This document shows positions 17,631-27,099 of a DNA stretch of 64,000 nt, piece by piece; position 1 is the stretch's first letter; each line of letters begins with the position of its first letter. Both the position numbers and the translations under genes were made by a program. Under the pieces are notes generated by a model. It was given only the letters and a program-made list of their open reading frames with translations, did not search any database and had not been told where the DNA came from. The stretch covers positions 1,550,001 to 1,614,000 of the forward strand of contig NZ_AP027732.1 in NCBI RefSeq assembly GCF_030296615.1, given 5' to 3'. This DNA comes from Frondihabitans sucicola (lineage in GTDB: Bacteria > Actinomycetota > Actinomycetes > Actinomycetales > Microbacteriaceae).

Positions 17631-17674
17631 CGGGACAACGTCCCGGTACGGATCACGATATGGGACATTGTCCC
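17631..17674. promoter_or_regulatory. tandem TetR operators GGGAC-N3-GTCCC
   Basis: Two palindromes with the same half-site lie in the aldo/keto reductase-TetR gap: CGGGACAACGTCCCG at 17631-17645 and GGGACATTGTCCC at 17662-17674. Their centres are 30 bases apart (about three helical turns), placing both dimers on one DNA face between the divergent start codons. This is the classic layout for autoregulated repression. Confidence 0.75.
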
Positions 17675-17691
17675 GTTTAGCAAGGAGCGTC

Positions 17692-18266
17692 ATGTCACCC
17701 CGAGCGGATGCCCAGCGAAACATCGTCGCTCTCGTGGCTGCGGCGAAGGCGGAGTTCGCCGAGCACGGAGTCGACGTCAACGTCCGCGCGATCGCCGAGC
17801 GCGCCGGCGTCGGTACGGCGACGCTCTACCGGCACTTCCCGCTGCGGTCCGATCTGGTCTCGGCCGTGATGCGGAACGAGATCGACGCCGTCGTGGCCGA
17901 GGCGCACGGTCTTGCCGAGCGGTACGGGCCCGACGAGGCGCTCGAGCGGTTCGTGCTGCGCTACACGAAGTTCGTCGCCACGAAGCGGGGCTGGCCGCGG
18001 CACTGCATTCGGGGGATCCTGCGTTCGCCGCGTTGCCCCTGTACTTCGAGGGCCAGGTCGGTCCCGTCCTGGCCTCGCTCCTCGCGAACGCCGAGGCCGC
18101 GGGTCTCATCCGGGCCGACGTCGATCCGGTCGAACTGCTCGGGGCGATCGCCAACCTCAGCATCCCGTCGCCCGTCACCGGCGACACCGGGCGGGCTTTC
18201 ACCATGGTGAACCTGTTGCTCGACGGTCTCCGCTACCGCGCCACCGCAGACAGAGCGTTCAGCTGA
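17692..18266 (+). CDS. TetR/AcrR family regulator (apparent frameshift at 17991)
   Basis: N-terminal helix-turn-helix VNVRAIAERAGVGTATLYRH then FPLRSDLVSAVM (about residues 28-62). The frame breaks after FVATKRG: the read gives GC-TGG where GCC-TGG would continue as LAAALHSGDPAFAALPLYFE, the characteristic SbtR-type C-terminal domain, and reach the stop at 18266. One added C yields 191 residues. It diverges from the aldo/keto reductase gene across the double GGGAC-N3-GTCCC operator, which it presumably binds. The last 8 bases overlap the convergent ParS-like gene. Confidence 0.86.
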
Positions 18267-18630
18267 GCGGCGCTGCGACGGCGAGGACGGCGTCGACATC
18301 GCCGGCGCGAAGGCTCTGAGCGGGGGTCGAGCCGGAGAGTGCTCCGTTGGGCGAGGCGAGCCAGACGGCGTCGCGCCACGTGTGAGAGCGCGCGGGATCG
18401 AGGGCGTCGAGCACACGCGCCAGACCGGGTAGCGGTTCGCCGTTCGAGTCGAACTGGAACGCCGGGTAGCCCACCTGCCCGTCGCGCATCGGCAGGGCGA
18501 GGACGACGCCGGCCGCGGTCATCCGGCGGAGGAGCTCACGCGGGCATCCGAAGCCGTGGAGGAGCGCTGCGGGCTCGATGAACGGCCCCACCGCGTCTGC
18601 CGGGGTCTCTGTGGCGGCCGCCTGATCCAT
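18259..18630 (-). CDS. small protein resembling MbcA/ParS/Xre antitoxin toxin-binding domain
   Basis: A 123-residue soluble protein. The N-terminal half (LLHGFGCPRELLRRMTAAGVVLALPM) could form a winged-helix-like segment. The C-terminal half (YPAFQFDSNGEPLPGLARVL, then WLASPNGALSGSTPAQSLRAG and a short helix) follows the DUF2384/MbcA-ParS pattern of Y-P-x-F-Q-F and W-L-x-x-P-N-x-x-L-x-G-x-x-P. In toxin-antitoxin pairs that domain holds a RES toxin, but no RES gene is adjacent here. An orphan antitoxin-like or regulatory protein is the cautious reading. Confidence 0.65.
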   Translation of the reverse strand: MDQAAATETPADAVGPFIEPAALLHGFGCPRELLRRMTAAGVVLALPMRDGQVGYPAFQFDSNGEPLPGLARVLDALDPARSHTWRDAVWLASPNGALSGSTPAQSLRAGDVDAVLAVAAPLS

Positions 18631-18702
18631 GCACCCTCCTGCCTCGACGGTATTGGACGACCGCGCGGGAGTCGAGAGAGCACAAGTGCCCTCTTTGTGG
18701 TG

Positions 18703-19986
18703 TCAGCGGACCTTCTTGACGGGGATGATGGCCAGGGCGCCGAGGATGCCGGCGATACCGGCGCCCCAGAGCATCAGCGTGTAATTCTGGTGCGTGGCGC
18801 TGCCGATCCCGAGAAGGACCGCTGCGAATGCCGGAGCGAGCGACTGCGGCAGGGCGTTCGCGATGTTGATCACCCCGAGGTCTTTGCCCGGCTTGTCGGC
18901 GTTCGGCAGGACGTCGACGACGAGAGCGGTGTCGATCGCCGAGTAGATGCCATAGGCGAAGCCCATGATGGCCTCGGCCGTGTAGAAGCCGCCGATGGTC
19001 GACGTGTGGGCCAGCACGATCAGCCCGACGGAGAAGAGAGCGGTCGATCCGCCGACGAAGATCTTGCGGCGTCCGAGCTTGTCGGAAAGGAAGCCCGACA
19101 GCGACGAGCTGACCAGCAGGGCGATCGTGTAGAGGAGGACGCCGAACGCCACTGCCGCCGTCGCTCGGGCCGTTCCGAGTCCGATGACATGCTCCATGTA
19201 CAGCAGTCGGTAGGTGGTGAACATGAAGGTCGCGAAGATGATCAGGAAGCGAGACCACCAGGCGAAGGCGAAGTCGGGGTTCTTGACGGGGTTGGTCCAG
19301 AACGATCCGATGATGTTGAGGAAGGTGAACTTCTTGATCGGGGTGGTCGGCAGCTCGTCGCGGGCGATGAACGAGTAGACGAGCACCAGAACGATGGCCA
19401 GGATGCCCGGCGCGATGAAGAGGACGGGCAGATTGAAGGCGAAGAAGACGGCCAGGTACGTGCCGAACAGGACGGCGACGTTCTGGGCCAGCGCGATGAC
19501 GCTCGAGGCGCGGCCGCGCTGGAGCTGGGGGACGTTGTCGGCGAAACTCGCCGTGAGCGCCGAGAAGGCCGCGTTGGCCGCGAGCTGGGAGATCAACCAG
19601 CCGACGCCCATGACGAAGGTGGTCGGCGCGTAGGCGACGATCGCGAGACCGACGATGAACACGATCATGCCGATGACCATCCACGGCCTCCGTCGACCCC
19701 AGCGGGTGCGGGTGCGGTCGCTGAGGGAGCCGGCGAGCGGATTCGCGATGAGGGCGCCCAACGCGCCGATCGGCAGGACCGAGGCGATCACCCCGGCAGG
19801 GTCGGTGGGGTTCAACTCCTGCGCCTTGAGCTGCAGGCTGACGTAGACCGGCGAAAGGAGCGCCACGAAGAGACCGAACTCGGCCAGTCCGAGGCCCCAC
19901 AGGTACTTCTTGGACACCGCGATCGTGCTGACCGCCTGGGTCAGCGGTGCTTCTGGTGTGGGTTTCATCGTCTCTGATGCCGACAT
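18703..19986 (-). CDS. MFS transporter (probable sugar permease)
   Basis: A 427-residue transporter with about 12 hydrophobic helices. The cytoplasmic loop 2-3 motif is GSLSDRTRTRWGRRRPWMVIG and a related SGFLSDKLGRRKIFV appears in the second half. ATG 19986 was chosen because GAGGAGG lies 5 bases upstream. It resembles the MFS permeases found beside sugar dehydrogenases. It diverges from a sugar isomerase/Gfo-Idh operon with a palindromic operator in between, so uptake of the sugar oxidised by that operon is the likely job; the substrate is not identifiable. Confidence 0.88.
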   Translation of the reverse strand: MSASETMKPTPEAPLTQAVSTIAVSKKYLWGLGLAEFGLFVALLSPVYVSLQLKAQELNPTDPAGVIASVLPIGALGALIANPLAGSLSDRTRTRWGRRRPWMVIGMIVFIVGLAIVAYAPTTFVMGVGWLISQLAANAAFSALTASFADNVPQLQRGRASSVIALAQNVAVLFGTYLAVFFAFNLPVLFIAPGILAIVLVLVYSFIARDELPTTPIKKFTFLNIIGSFWTNPVKNPDFAFAWWSRFLIIFATFMFTTYRLLYMEHVIGLGTARATAAVAFGVLLYTIALLVSSSLSGFLSDKLGRRKIFVGGSTALFSVGLIVLAHTSTIGGFYTAEAIMGFAYGIYSAIDTALVVDVLPNADKPGKDLGVINIANALPQSLAPAFAAVLLGIGSATHQNYTLMLWGAGIAGILGALAIIPVKKVR

Positions 19987-20015
19987 GACGCCTCCTCGGG
20001 CCATTTTCTCAAATC

Positions 20016-20030
20016 CCAACCGATGGTTGG
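20016..20030. promoter_or_regulatory. palindromic operator CCAACC-GAT-GGTTGG
   Basis: A perfect 6-bp inverted repeat with a 3-base spacer, 30 bases upstream of the MFS start in the gap to the divergent isomerase/dehydrogenase operon. The spacing and symmetry fit a dimeric repressor (TetR or GntR type); no dedicated regulator gene is adjacent, so it would act in trans. Confidence 0.55.
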
Positions 20031-20234
20031 TAATTGCGACCCTAGCCTTGTCAGGACATTGACGCAACACGAGTCGGGGCGAATCGGAACGCCCTTTGCG
20101 CCGCCCGCTCGATGGGGTCTAGGGTTGTTTTGTCGCTGGTTACGCGACTTTCGACTGTCCATCAACAGAAGTCCTGCACGGGTCGACGAAGCTCCCGCTC
20201 CGAGCCGATCAGGCACCACGATCCAGGAGTCCCC

Positions 20235-21038
20235 ATGGCTACCCAACCGTCCGTCCAGCTCTACACGGTGAGGGACGCGATCGCTGCCGATCTCCCCGGC
20301 GCCGTCGCTCGCGTGGCCGAGATCGGCTTCACGAGTGTCGAGCCGTACGGTTTCGTCGAGCAGGCCGACGCCTACGCGGCGGCACTCACGGCCAACGGCC
20401 TCAAGGCTCCGTCCGGTCACGCCCCCGTCATCGACGCCGAGAACCCCGACCACATCTTCGAGGCGGCGAACAAGCTCGGTATCGAGACCGTCATCGACCC
20501 GTTCATCCCTTCCGATCGCTGGCAGACCGCCGACGACGCGAAGAAGATCGCCGAGCGCGTCAACGAGCTCGCCGCGCAGGCCAAGGCCTTCGGTCTGCGC
20601 TTCGGCTACCACAACCACCAGTGGGAGTTCGGCAACAAGGTCGACGGCCGTTCGATCTACCACCTCTTCGCCGAGCAGCTCGCGCCCGAGGTCGTCCTCG
20701 AACTCGACACCTTCTGGTCGACCGTCGGCGGTGCCGACACCGTCGCCGTGCTCACGGAGCTCGGTGACAAGGTCCAGTTCATCCACGTGAAAGACGGCAA
20801 GGTCGCCGGCGACATCGCCAACATCCTTCCCTCGTCCGAGAGCGCGCTGGTCGTGCCCGACGAGCTGATGGCCGCCTTCAAGCTGCAGCTCCCGGCCGGA
20901 AGCGGCGACGTCGACGTCACCGGCATCCTCGCGGCAGCCCCGCAGGCGCTCCGCGTCGTCGAGTTCGACGGCTACGCCGGTGATGTCTTCGAAGGCATCG
21001 CCACCTCTCTCGCCTGGCTGAAGGAGAACGACAAATGA
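20235..21038 (+). CDS. sugar phosphate isomerase/epimerase family protein
   Basis: A 267-residue TIM-barrel protein of the AP-endonuclease-2/xylose-isomerase-like family, beginning MATQPSVQLYTVRDAIAADL. The metal-site pattern is visible in FGYHNHQWEF (His/Glu), VVLELDTFWST (Asp) and VQFIHVKDGK (His/Asp). Such proteins isomerise or epimerise keto sugars or inositol derivatives. AGGAG precedes the ATG and the stop overlaps the next gene's ATG, pairing it with the Gfo/Idh dehydrogenase in a sugar-oxidising operon. Confidence 0.9.
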   Translation: MATQPSVQLYTVRDAIAADLPGAVARVAEIGFTSVEPYGFVEQADAYAAALTANGLKAPSGHAPVIDAENPDHIFEAANKLGIETVIDPFIPSDRWQTADDAKKIAERVNELAAQAKAFGLRFGYHNHQWEFGNKVDGRSIYHLFAEQLAPEVVLELDTFWSTVGGADTVAVLTELGDKVQFIHVKDGKVAGDIANILPSSESALVVPDELMAAFKLQLPAGSGDVDVTGILAAAPQALRVVEFDGYAGDVFEGIATSLAWLKENDK

Positions 21039-22137
21039 GCACCGGTCCCGTCGGCGTCGGCTTCATCGGCGCCGGAAACATCAGCACCCAGTACCTCGAC
21101 AACCTCACGAAGTTCGCCGACGTGAAGGTCCTCTTCATCGCCGACATCAACCTCGCCGCCGCCGAGGCGCAGGCCACGAAATACGGCGTCCCCGGCTTCG
21201 GTACCGTCGAGCAGCTGCTCGCGATCGACGAGGTCGAGATCGTCGTCAACCTGACCATCCCGGCAGCGCACGCCGAGGTCGGCCGACAGGTCATCGCGGC
21301 GGGCAAGAGCGTCTGGAGCGAGAAGCCCTGGCCCTCCAGGCCTCCGACGCCGCGTCGCTCCTCGCCGACGCGAAGGCCGCGGGCGTGCGCACGGCGTGCG
21401 CGCCCGACACCGTGCTGGGCGCCGGTATCCAGTCCGCCCTCCGCGCGATCGCCAGCGGCGTGATCGGCGAACCCCTGACCGCGACGACCCTGTTCCAGGT
21501 TCCGGGGCCCGAGTCCTGGCATCCTGGGCCGGAGTTCCTGTTCTCGAAGGGCGCGGGTCCGCTGTTCGACATGGGCCCGTACTACGTCACGACGCTGGTG
21601 CACGCGTTCGGCTCGGCCGACCACGTGCAGGCGACGTCGTCGAAGTCGCACGACACCCGCACGATCGGCTCCGGTCCGCGGGCCGGCACCGTGTTCCCGG
21701 TCGAGGTGCCCACTCACCACGCCGCGCTGATCTCGTTCGAGGGCGGCCAGTCGTCGCAGTCGACCTTCTCGTTCCAGCAGGCGCTCCCGCGCGCCGGATT
21801 CGTCGAGATCAACGGCACCGAGGGCACCCTCGTGCTCCCCGACCCGAACACGTTCGAGGGCGACTCGACCCTGTATCGCTTCGGTCAGTCGGAGCCCGAG
21901 ACGCTCACGGCCGAGGGCTCGACCTGGGGCCGCGGCACCGGGGTCGTCGACCTCGCCCGATCGATCCGCAACGGTGTGCCCGAGCGCGCCACCGGCGCGA
22001 TCGCGTCGCACGTCCTCGACGTCCTGCTCGGCATCTCCGAGGCAGCCGAGACCGGTGAGACGGTGAAGGTGACCAGCTCGATCCAGAAGCCCGAGCCCCT
22101 GACGCCCGACTTCGATCCTGCGGCCGCCACGCTCTGA
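21035..22137 (+). CDS. Gfo/Idh/MocA family oxidoreductase (apparent frameshift at 21326-21328)
   Basis: NAD(P)-dependent sugar dehydrogenase. The Rossmann motif GVGFIGAGNISTQYL is at the N-terminus and the family motif WSEKP follows at about residue 97. There the frame breaks at a C3 run: a fourth C gives SEKPLALQASDAASLLADAK and continues to the stop at 22137, for 367 residues. The C-terminal half has PLFDMGPYYVTTLV with the catalytic-region Asp/Tyr and a VFPVEVPTHHAALISFEGG sheet. Coupled to the isomerase by ATGA overlap; together they probably oxidise and isomerise the sugar taken up by the divergent MFS protein. Confidence 0.88.
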
Positions 22138-22149
22138 CGCATCAGTTCC

Positions 22150-22190
22150 GAACGCCCCCAGCCGTGCTCCGCGCCCGGCCGGGGGCGTTC
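22150..22190 (+). terminator. stem-loop terminator after the Gfo/Idh gene
   Basis: GAACGCCCCC (22150-22159) pairs perfectly with GGGGGCGTTC (22181-22190), 12 bases after the dehydrogenase stop and well before the glpK promoter region. A second T-rich tract is absent, as is usual in high-GC actinobacteria. Confidence 0.7.
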
Positions 22191-22292
22191 TGCGTCGAGG
22201 GCGAGGCGCTCTGGCGGCTCAGGATCGGGGGACAAGACAGGTGAACGGATGTTCAGGTGCGGCTCCGGTCGGGTGACGATCCGGCCGAAGCG

Positions 22293-22310
22293 TTTGCACA
22301 TACGTGCAAA
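22293..22310. promoter_or_regulatory. palindromic operator TTTGCAC-N4-GTGCAAA upstream of glpK
   Basis: A perfect 7-bp inverted repeat with a 4-base spacer lying 120 bases upstream of the glpK start. The half-site resembles those reported for DeoR/SorC- or IclR-type sugar regulators. It probably binds the glycerol regulator, which is not encoded in this window. Confidence 0.6.
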
Positions 22311-22429
22311 TGGCTCTGGAGGGCGTGCAGAGGCCGCTACATTTCGGGAGGCCGATCGATCCTGATCGTGCCGACCCGGCACCGGCGCTTCGTCGGCGGG
22401 CACCACCTGACAACAACGGAGTTCAATCA

Positions 22430-23944
22430 GTGAGCGATTACGTCATCGCACTAGACCAGGGCACGACCTCGACGAGAGCGATCATCTTCGATCACTCCGG
22501 TTCGATCGTGTCGACCGGCCAGCTCGAGCACGAGCAGATCTTCCCCCGCGCGGGCTGGGTCGAGCACGACCCGATCGAGATCTGGAACAACACCCGGGAG
22601 GTCATCGGCCAGGCCCTCTCGAAGGCCAATGTGACGCGCCACGACATCAAGGCCGTGGGCATCACCAACCAGCGCGAGACCGCGGTCGTGTGGGACAGGA
22701 CCACGGGGCTTCCGGTCTACAACGCCATCGTCTGGCAGGACACGCGCACGCAGTCGATCGTCGACCGCCTGGCGAAGGACGGCGGCGTCGAGCGCTTCAA
22801 GCCGATCGTCGGGCTCCCGCTGGCGACGTACTTCGCCGGCACCAAGATCGTCTGGATCCTCGAGAACGTCGAGGGCGCCCGCGCCAAAGCGGAGGCGGGC
22901 GATCTGCTGTTCGGCACGACCGACAGCTGGGTGCTGTGGAACCTGACCGGCGGGGTGAACGGCGGCATCCACGTCACCGACGTCACCAACGCCTCCCGCA
23001 CGCTGTTCATGGATCTCGAGACGCTCGAGTGGCGCGACGACATCCTGGAGGCCTTCGACGTCCCCAGGTCGATGCTCCCCGAGATCAAGTCGTCCTCCGA
23101 GGTGTACGGCGTCGTCTCCGACTCGTCGCTGCTGCGCGAGGTGCCGATCGCCGGGATCCTCGGCGACCAGCAGGCCGCGACCTTCGGCCAGGCCGCCTTC
23201 GACCAGGGCGAGTCGAAGAACACCTACGGCACCGGCAACTTCCTGATCTTCAACACGGGCGAGGAGATCGTCCACTCGAAGAACGGCCTGCTCACGACCG
23301 TCGGCTACAAGCTCGGCGACGCGGCACCGCACTATGCGCTCGAGGGGTCGATCGCCGTGACCGGATCCCTGATCCAGTGGCTGCGCGACAACCTCGGCAT
23401 CATCAACTCCGCCCCCGAGGTGGAGGCGCTCGCCACCACCGTCGACGACAACGGCGGCGTGTACTTCGTGCCGGCGTTCTCCGGTCTCTTCGCACCCTAC
23501 TGGCGCTCCGACGCCCGGGGTGCTCTCGTGGGCCTGACGCGCTACGTGAACAAGGGCCACATCGCCCGAGCAGCCCTCGAGGCGACCGCGTTCCAGACGC
23601 GCGAGGTGCTCGACGCCGTGAACGCCGACTCGGGCGTCGACCTGACCGAGCTGAAGGTCGACGGAGGCATGACCGCCAACGACGCCCTGATGCAGTTCCA
23701 GGCCGACCTGCTCAACGTCCCCGTCGTCCGTCCGGTCGTCGCCGAGACGACCGCGCTCGGGGCCGCGTACGCCGCCGGCCTGGCCGTCGGATTCTGGGCG
23801 AACCTCGACGAACTCCGGTCGAACTGGCAGGAATCGAAGCGCTGGGAGCCGAACCTCGACGTGATCGAACGCGAACGTCAGCTCCGCCTGTGGAAGAAAG
23901 CCGTCACCAAGACGTTCGACTGGGTCGACGGGGACGTGCTCTGA
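22430..23944 (+). CDS. glpK: glycerol kinase
   Basis: A 504-residue FGGY-family kinase that phosphorylates glycerol to sn-glycerol 3-phosphate. The N-terminal phosphate motif is [20 protein letters not shown], followed by [45 protein letters not shown] and the second-domain motif [17 protein letters not shown]. Length and motif order match GlpK closely. The start is GTG 22430, with AACGGAG 8 bases upstream; an earlier in-frame start lies in the operator. The stop overlaps the aquaglyceroporin ATG, forming a glpKF operon under the palindrome at 22293. Confidence 0.96.
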   Translation: MSDYVIALDQGTTSTRAIIFDHSGSIVSTGQLEHEQIFPRAGWVEHDPIEIWNNTREVIGQALSKANVTRHDIKAVGITNQRETAVVWDRTTGLPVYNAIVWQDTRTQSIVDRLAKDGGVERFKPIVGLPLATYFAGTKIVWILENVEGARAKAEAGDLLFGTTDSWVLWNLTGGVNGGIHVTDVTNASRTLFMDLETLEWRDDILEAFDVPRSMLPEIKSSSEVYGVVSDSSLLREVPIAGILGDQQAATFGQAAFDQGESKNTYGTGNFLIFNTGEEIVHSKNGLLTTVGYKLGDAAPHYALEGSIAVTGSLIQWLRDNLGIINSAPEVEALATTVDDNGGVYFVPAFSGLFAPYWRSDARGALVGLTRYVNKGHIARAALEATAFQTREVLDAVNADSGVDLTELKVDGGMTANDALMQFQADLLNVPVVRPVVAETTALGAAYAAGLAVGFWANLDELRSNWQESKRWEPNLDVIERERQLRLWKKAVTKTFDWVDGDVL

Positions 23945-24813
23945 TGGCGTCGATCTTTGCCCTGCGCAAGCCCTCGCAGCAGACCAACGACCTGGCCGGG
24001 ATGGCCGACCCGCCCAAGGGCTCCACGCCCACCACCTTCGGCGAGCTCGTCGCCGAAGCGCTCGGCTCGATGATGATCGCGATCTTCGGGTTCGGCGTCG
24101 TCGCGCAGGTGACCGTCGGGGCCGGCGGCCTCGGCGGCCACGACAGCATCGCCTGGTCGTGGGGCCTCGGCGTCACGTTCGGCATCTTCGTGGCGGGCGC
24201 CATCTCCGGCGCCCACCTGAACCCGGCCGTGACCCTGGCCGTCGCGACCTACAAGGGATTCCCCTGGGCCAAGGTCGGGCCGTACATCCTCGCGCAGCTC
24301 GTCGGCTTCTTCCTCGGCGCTCTGTTCATCTACTTGAACTACGTGCACTCGATCAACGCGATCGACCCGCACCGCACGTTCAAGACGCAGGGCATCTTCT
24401 CGACGTCGCCCGGCAACGGCAACAACGCGCTCGACGTGCACATCCCGCAGGCCTTCATGGACCAGGTGCTCGGCACCGCCGTCCTCGTCTTCCTGATCTT
24501 CGCGATCACCGACGTCCTCGGGGCCAACCCGACCCCGGCCGTCTCGGCCATCGCGGTCGGTCTGATCGTCGTCGGCATCGGCTTCGCGCTGGGCACCAAC
24601 GACGGCTACGCCATCAACCCGGCCCGCGACTTCGCGCCTCGCCTCATGGAGTGGATCGTCGGCTACAAGGACGCCTGGCTCGACCAGCGGGGCAACGTCT
24701 TCTTCTGGGTGCCGATCGTCGGCCCGTTCGTCGGGGCGCTCGTCGGAGGGGGCGTCTACCAGGCGACCATCGCCCGCACGCTGCCCAAGACGGTTCCCGC
24801 TTCGACGAAGTAG
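23944..24813 (+). CDS. glpF: glycerol uptake facilitator (MIP/aquaporin family)
   Basis: A 289-residue membrane channel with six helices and two NPA-box half-helices: SGAHLNPAVTLAVATYKGF and GTNDGYAINPARDFAPRL. Asp after the second NPAR is the hallmark of glycerol-conducting aquaglyceroporins. A 35-residue cytoplasmic N-terminal extension precedes helix 1 (FGELVAEALGSMMIAIFGF). The ATG overlaps the glpK stop (TGATG), so uptake channel and kinase are made together and trap glycerol as glycerol 3-phosphate. Confidence 0.95.
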   Translation: MASIFALRKPSQQTNDLAGMADPPKGSTPTTFGELVAEALGSMMIAIFGFGVVAQVTVGAGGLGGHDSIAWSWGLGVTFGIFVAGAISGAHLNPAVTLAVATYKGFPWAKVGPYILAQLVGFFLGALFIYLNYVHSINAIDPHRTFKTQGIFSTSPGNGNNALDVHIPQAFMDQVLGTAVLVFLIFAITDVLGANPTPAVSAIAVGLIVVGIGFALGTNDGYAINPARDFAPRLMEWIVGYKDAWLDQRGNVFFWVPIVGPFVGALVGGGVYQATIARTLPKTVPASTK

Positions 24814-24827
24814 TTCCGGCACGGTCG

Positions 24828-24863
24828 GGAGGCCCCGTGGCGAGCGATCGCCGCGGGGCCTCC
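24828..24863 (+). terminator. rho-independent-type terminator after glpF
   Basis: GAGGCCCCGTGGCGA pairs with TCGCCGCGGGGCCTC across a 4-base loop with one mismatch, 15 bases downstream of the glpF stop. The stem is 15 bp and very G+C-rich. Confidence 0.8.
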
Positions 24864-24871
24864 GCGCGCCG

Positions 24872-24893
24872 GGGGTAGGGGTAGCCCTACCCC
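24872..24893. promoter_or_regulatory. operator-like palindrome GGGGTAGG-N6-CCTACCCC
   Basis: A 22-base site with 20 of 22 symmetric positions, placed 85 bases upstream of the dedA-kinase-regulator operon and just after the glpF terminator. Such GTAGGG-type palindromes fit binding by a LuxR-type response regulator, so autoregulation by the operon's own regulator is likely. Confidence 0.6.
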
Positions 24894-24977
24894 AAGACGG
24901 CGGTCACCCCCGTCGTGCCCGAACGGTCCGATCCGTAGCGTCGATGGTGTCGCTGCACCCAACAGATCGGATCCGTC

Positions 24978-25655
24978 ATGGACGCGCTCACCCACCTCCT
25001 TCTCGCCGGGGCAGGATCGCCGCTGATCCTGCTCGCGGTCTTCATCGTGGTCGCCATCGACGGCTTCTTCCCGCCCGTCCCCAGCGAGACCGTGGTCGTC
25101 GCGCTCGCTTCGATCGGCTTCGCAACGGGGGCGCCGAATCCCTGGATCGTGCTGCTCCTCGCCGCCGCGGGCTCGTTCGTCGGTGACAACCTCGCGTTCA
25201 CCATCGGCCGTCGACTGGGGATCGACCGCTTCCGATTCACGCGCGGACCGCGGACGGCCCGGCTGCTCGGACGCGTGCGTGGAACGCTCGAAGAACGCTC
25301 CGCTTCGACGATCCTGACCGCCAGGTTCATCCCCGTCGGCCGGGTCGCCGTCAACGTGCTCGCCGGATCCAGCGCCTTCCCGAGGCGCCGGTTCGTGGTG
25401 TTGAGCGCCATCTCCGGAGTCCTCTGGGCGGGCTACTCGATCGTGATCGGCGTCGTCGCCGGCGCGTGGTTCCACGAGCAGCCGATCCTCGGCGCCGCGG
25501 TCGCAGCGGTCGCCGCGCTCGGGATCGGGCTGCTCGTCGACCGGATCTCGCGGCGCAGGCGGCGCTCTCGCCGGCCGGTCGCCGTCGCACCTACCCAGGC
25601 GGCTGCTCGGGCGGCACGCGTCTCGCTCGAGACCACCGGCGGCGGCACCCGATGA
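24978..25655 (+). CDS. DedA family membrane protein
   Basis: A 225-residue integral membrane protein of the SNARE-associated/DedA family. It shows the re-entrant-loop pattern VVAIDGFFPPVPSETVVVAL near the N-terminus, GSFVGDNLAFTIGRRLGIDR, and the conserved LTARFIPVGRVAVNVLAG with the FIPxxR motif. DedA proteins move undecaprenyl phosphate or phospholipids between leaflets. A basic RRRRRSRR tail follows the last helix. Its stop overlaps the sensor kinase ATG (ATGA), linking an envelope lipid transporter with a two-component system. Confidence 0.9.
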   Translation: MDALTHLLLAGAGSPLILLAVFIVVAIDGFFPPVPSETVVVALASIGFATGAPNPWIVLLLAAAGSFVGDNLAFTIGRRLGIDRFRFTRGPRTARLLGRVRGTLEERSASTILTARFIPVGRVAVNVLAGSSAFPRRRFVVLSAISGVLWAGYSIVIGVVAGAWFHEQPILGAAVAAVAALGIGLLVDRISRRRRRSRRPVAVAPTQAAARAARVSLETTGGGTR

Positions 25656-27095
25656 GTGCAATCGCCCCTGCGCAGCCCACGACCCGCGAGGATGGGACCG
25701 TGACCGATCAGCAGCCCGCAGCGCGATCCGGCGGGGGATACCTCCGCCGCTGGCGAGACCTGCCGCGCGAGCTGGCGTTCCTGGTCGCGATCCTGCCCGT
25801 GACGATCGTGACGTGCGTGCTCAGCTGGGCCGGGCTCGGACTCGGAATCGGAACCGCCATCCTCTGGATCGGCTTTCCCTCCTCGTCGGCTCGCTGCTGC
25901 TGGCCAGGCGATTCGGAGCGTTCGAGCTGCGCCGCCTCCGCGCGGCCGGTCGGCCCGCGATCGCCCTTCCCGACTGGTCGCGACGGCCGGTGCGCACCGG
26001 CTGGCTGGGCCGCTGGCTCGGGGTCATCGCCGACGGACGCACGTGGAGCTACTGGGCCCACGCCGCCGTGGTCGAGCTCGTCCTCGGCGCCATCACCTGG
26101 TCGATCGGCATCGTCTGGTCCGTCCTCTCCCTCGCCGGGCCGACGTACTGGTTCTGGGGTCGCTTCCCGCCGCACGGCTCCGACGAGCTCTGGCTGCACG
26201 TGGTGGTGCTGCAGTGGATCCCCGGTTACGTCCCCGAGGACACGCCCGACGGCCTCTTCGCGGGCGAGAGCGTCTTCTACGCCTGCGTCGGCGCCGTCTT
26301 CCTGCTCACCCTGCCGCTCGTGATCCACGGTCTCGTCCTGCTCCACCAGGCCGTCGCGACGGCCATGCTCGGCGAGGGCGCCTCCGCGGCGCTCCGGCGG
26401 GAGATCGCCGACAGCGAGGCTTCGCGGGTCTCCGCGATCCTGGCCGAGGACGACGCGCTCCGTCGCCTCGAACGCGACATCCACGACGGACCGCAGCAGA
26501 GCCTGCTGCGGGTGCAGTACGACCTGTCGAGTTCGATCCGGGCCCTCGGGCCGGACGACGCAGCGCTGCGACCGCTCCTCGAGGGCGCCCTCGGCCTGAC
26601 GAAAGACACCCTGCAGGAGCTTCGCGACCTCTCCCGCGGTATGGCTCCGCCGCTGCTCCAGGATCGCGGGCTGGTCTCGGCCGTCCGGTCGCTCGCGGCC
26701 CGCAACCCCGTCCCGACGACCGTCACGGTCGACATGCCCGACGATGCGGAGTCGCTCGCCACGATCGAGCGAAGCGTCTACTTCGTCGTGTCCGAGCTGC
26801 TGGCGAACGTGGCCAAGCACTCCGAGGCGACGGCCGCGTCGGTCGTCATCCGCGGCGGAGCGGCGAGCGGCTTCGTGGTGCGCCGGCGGCGGACGCTGAT
26901 CGTCGAGGTGGTCGACAACGGCCGCGGGGGCGCCCGAGACGTGGTCGGGCACGGCCTGAGCGGGCTCGACGCCAGGGTGGCCGGCCTGCGAGGCGCGATG
27001 GTCATCGACTCACCGGAGGGCGGTCCGAGCAGGATCGCGGTCACCCTCCCCTGGCGAGCGCGGCGGCGCAGGAAGCCCGGCCGCCCGTACGCTGA
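25652..27095 (+). CDS. sensor histidine kinase, HisKA_3 type (apparent frameshifts at 25877 and about 27048)
   Basis: Membrane sensor kinase of the NarL-partner type. The order is: N-terminal cytoplasmic segment, two to four membrane helices in a sensor domain (LAFLVAILPVTIVTCVLSWA, then WSIGIVWSVLSLA and FYACVGAVFLLTLPLVIHGL), the phosphoacceptor box RLERDIHDGPQQSLLRVQYD near residue 273 and an HATPase domain (SELLANVAKHSEA, VDNGRGGARDVVGHGLSGLD). Two C-run losses are inferred: TTTCCCTCC at 25877 (restores FPLLVGSLLLARRF) and CTCCCCTGG at 27048 (restores a stop at 27095, 481 residues). As read, the frame runs straight into the response regulator, which falsely looks like a fusion. Confidence 0.86.
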
Positions 27096-27099
27096 GGTC

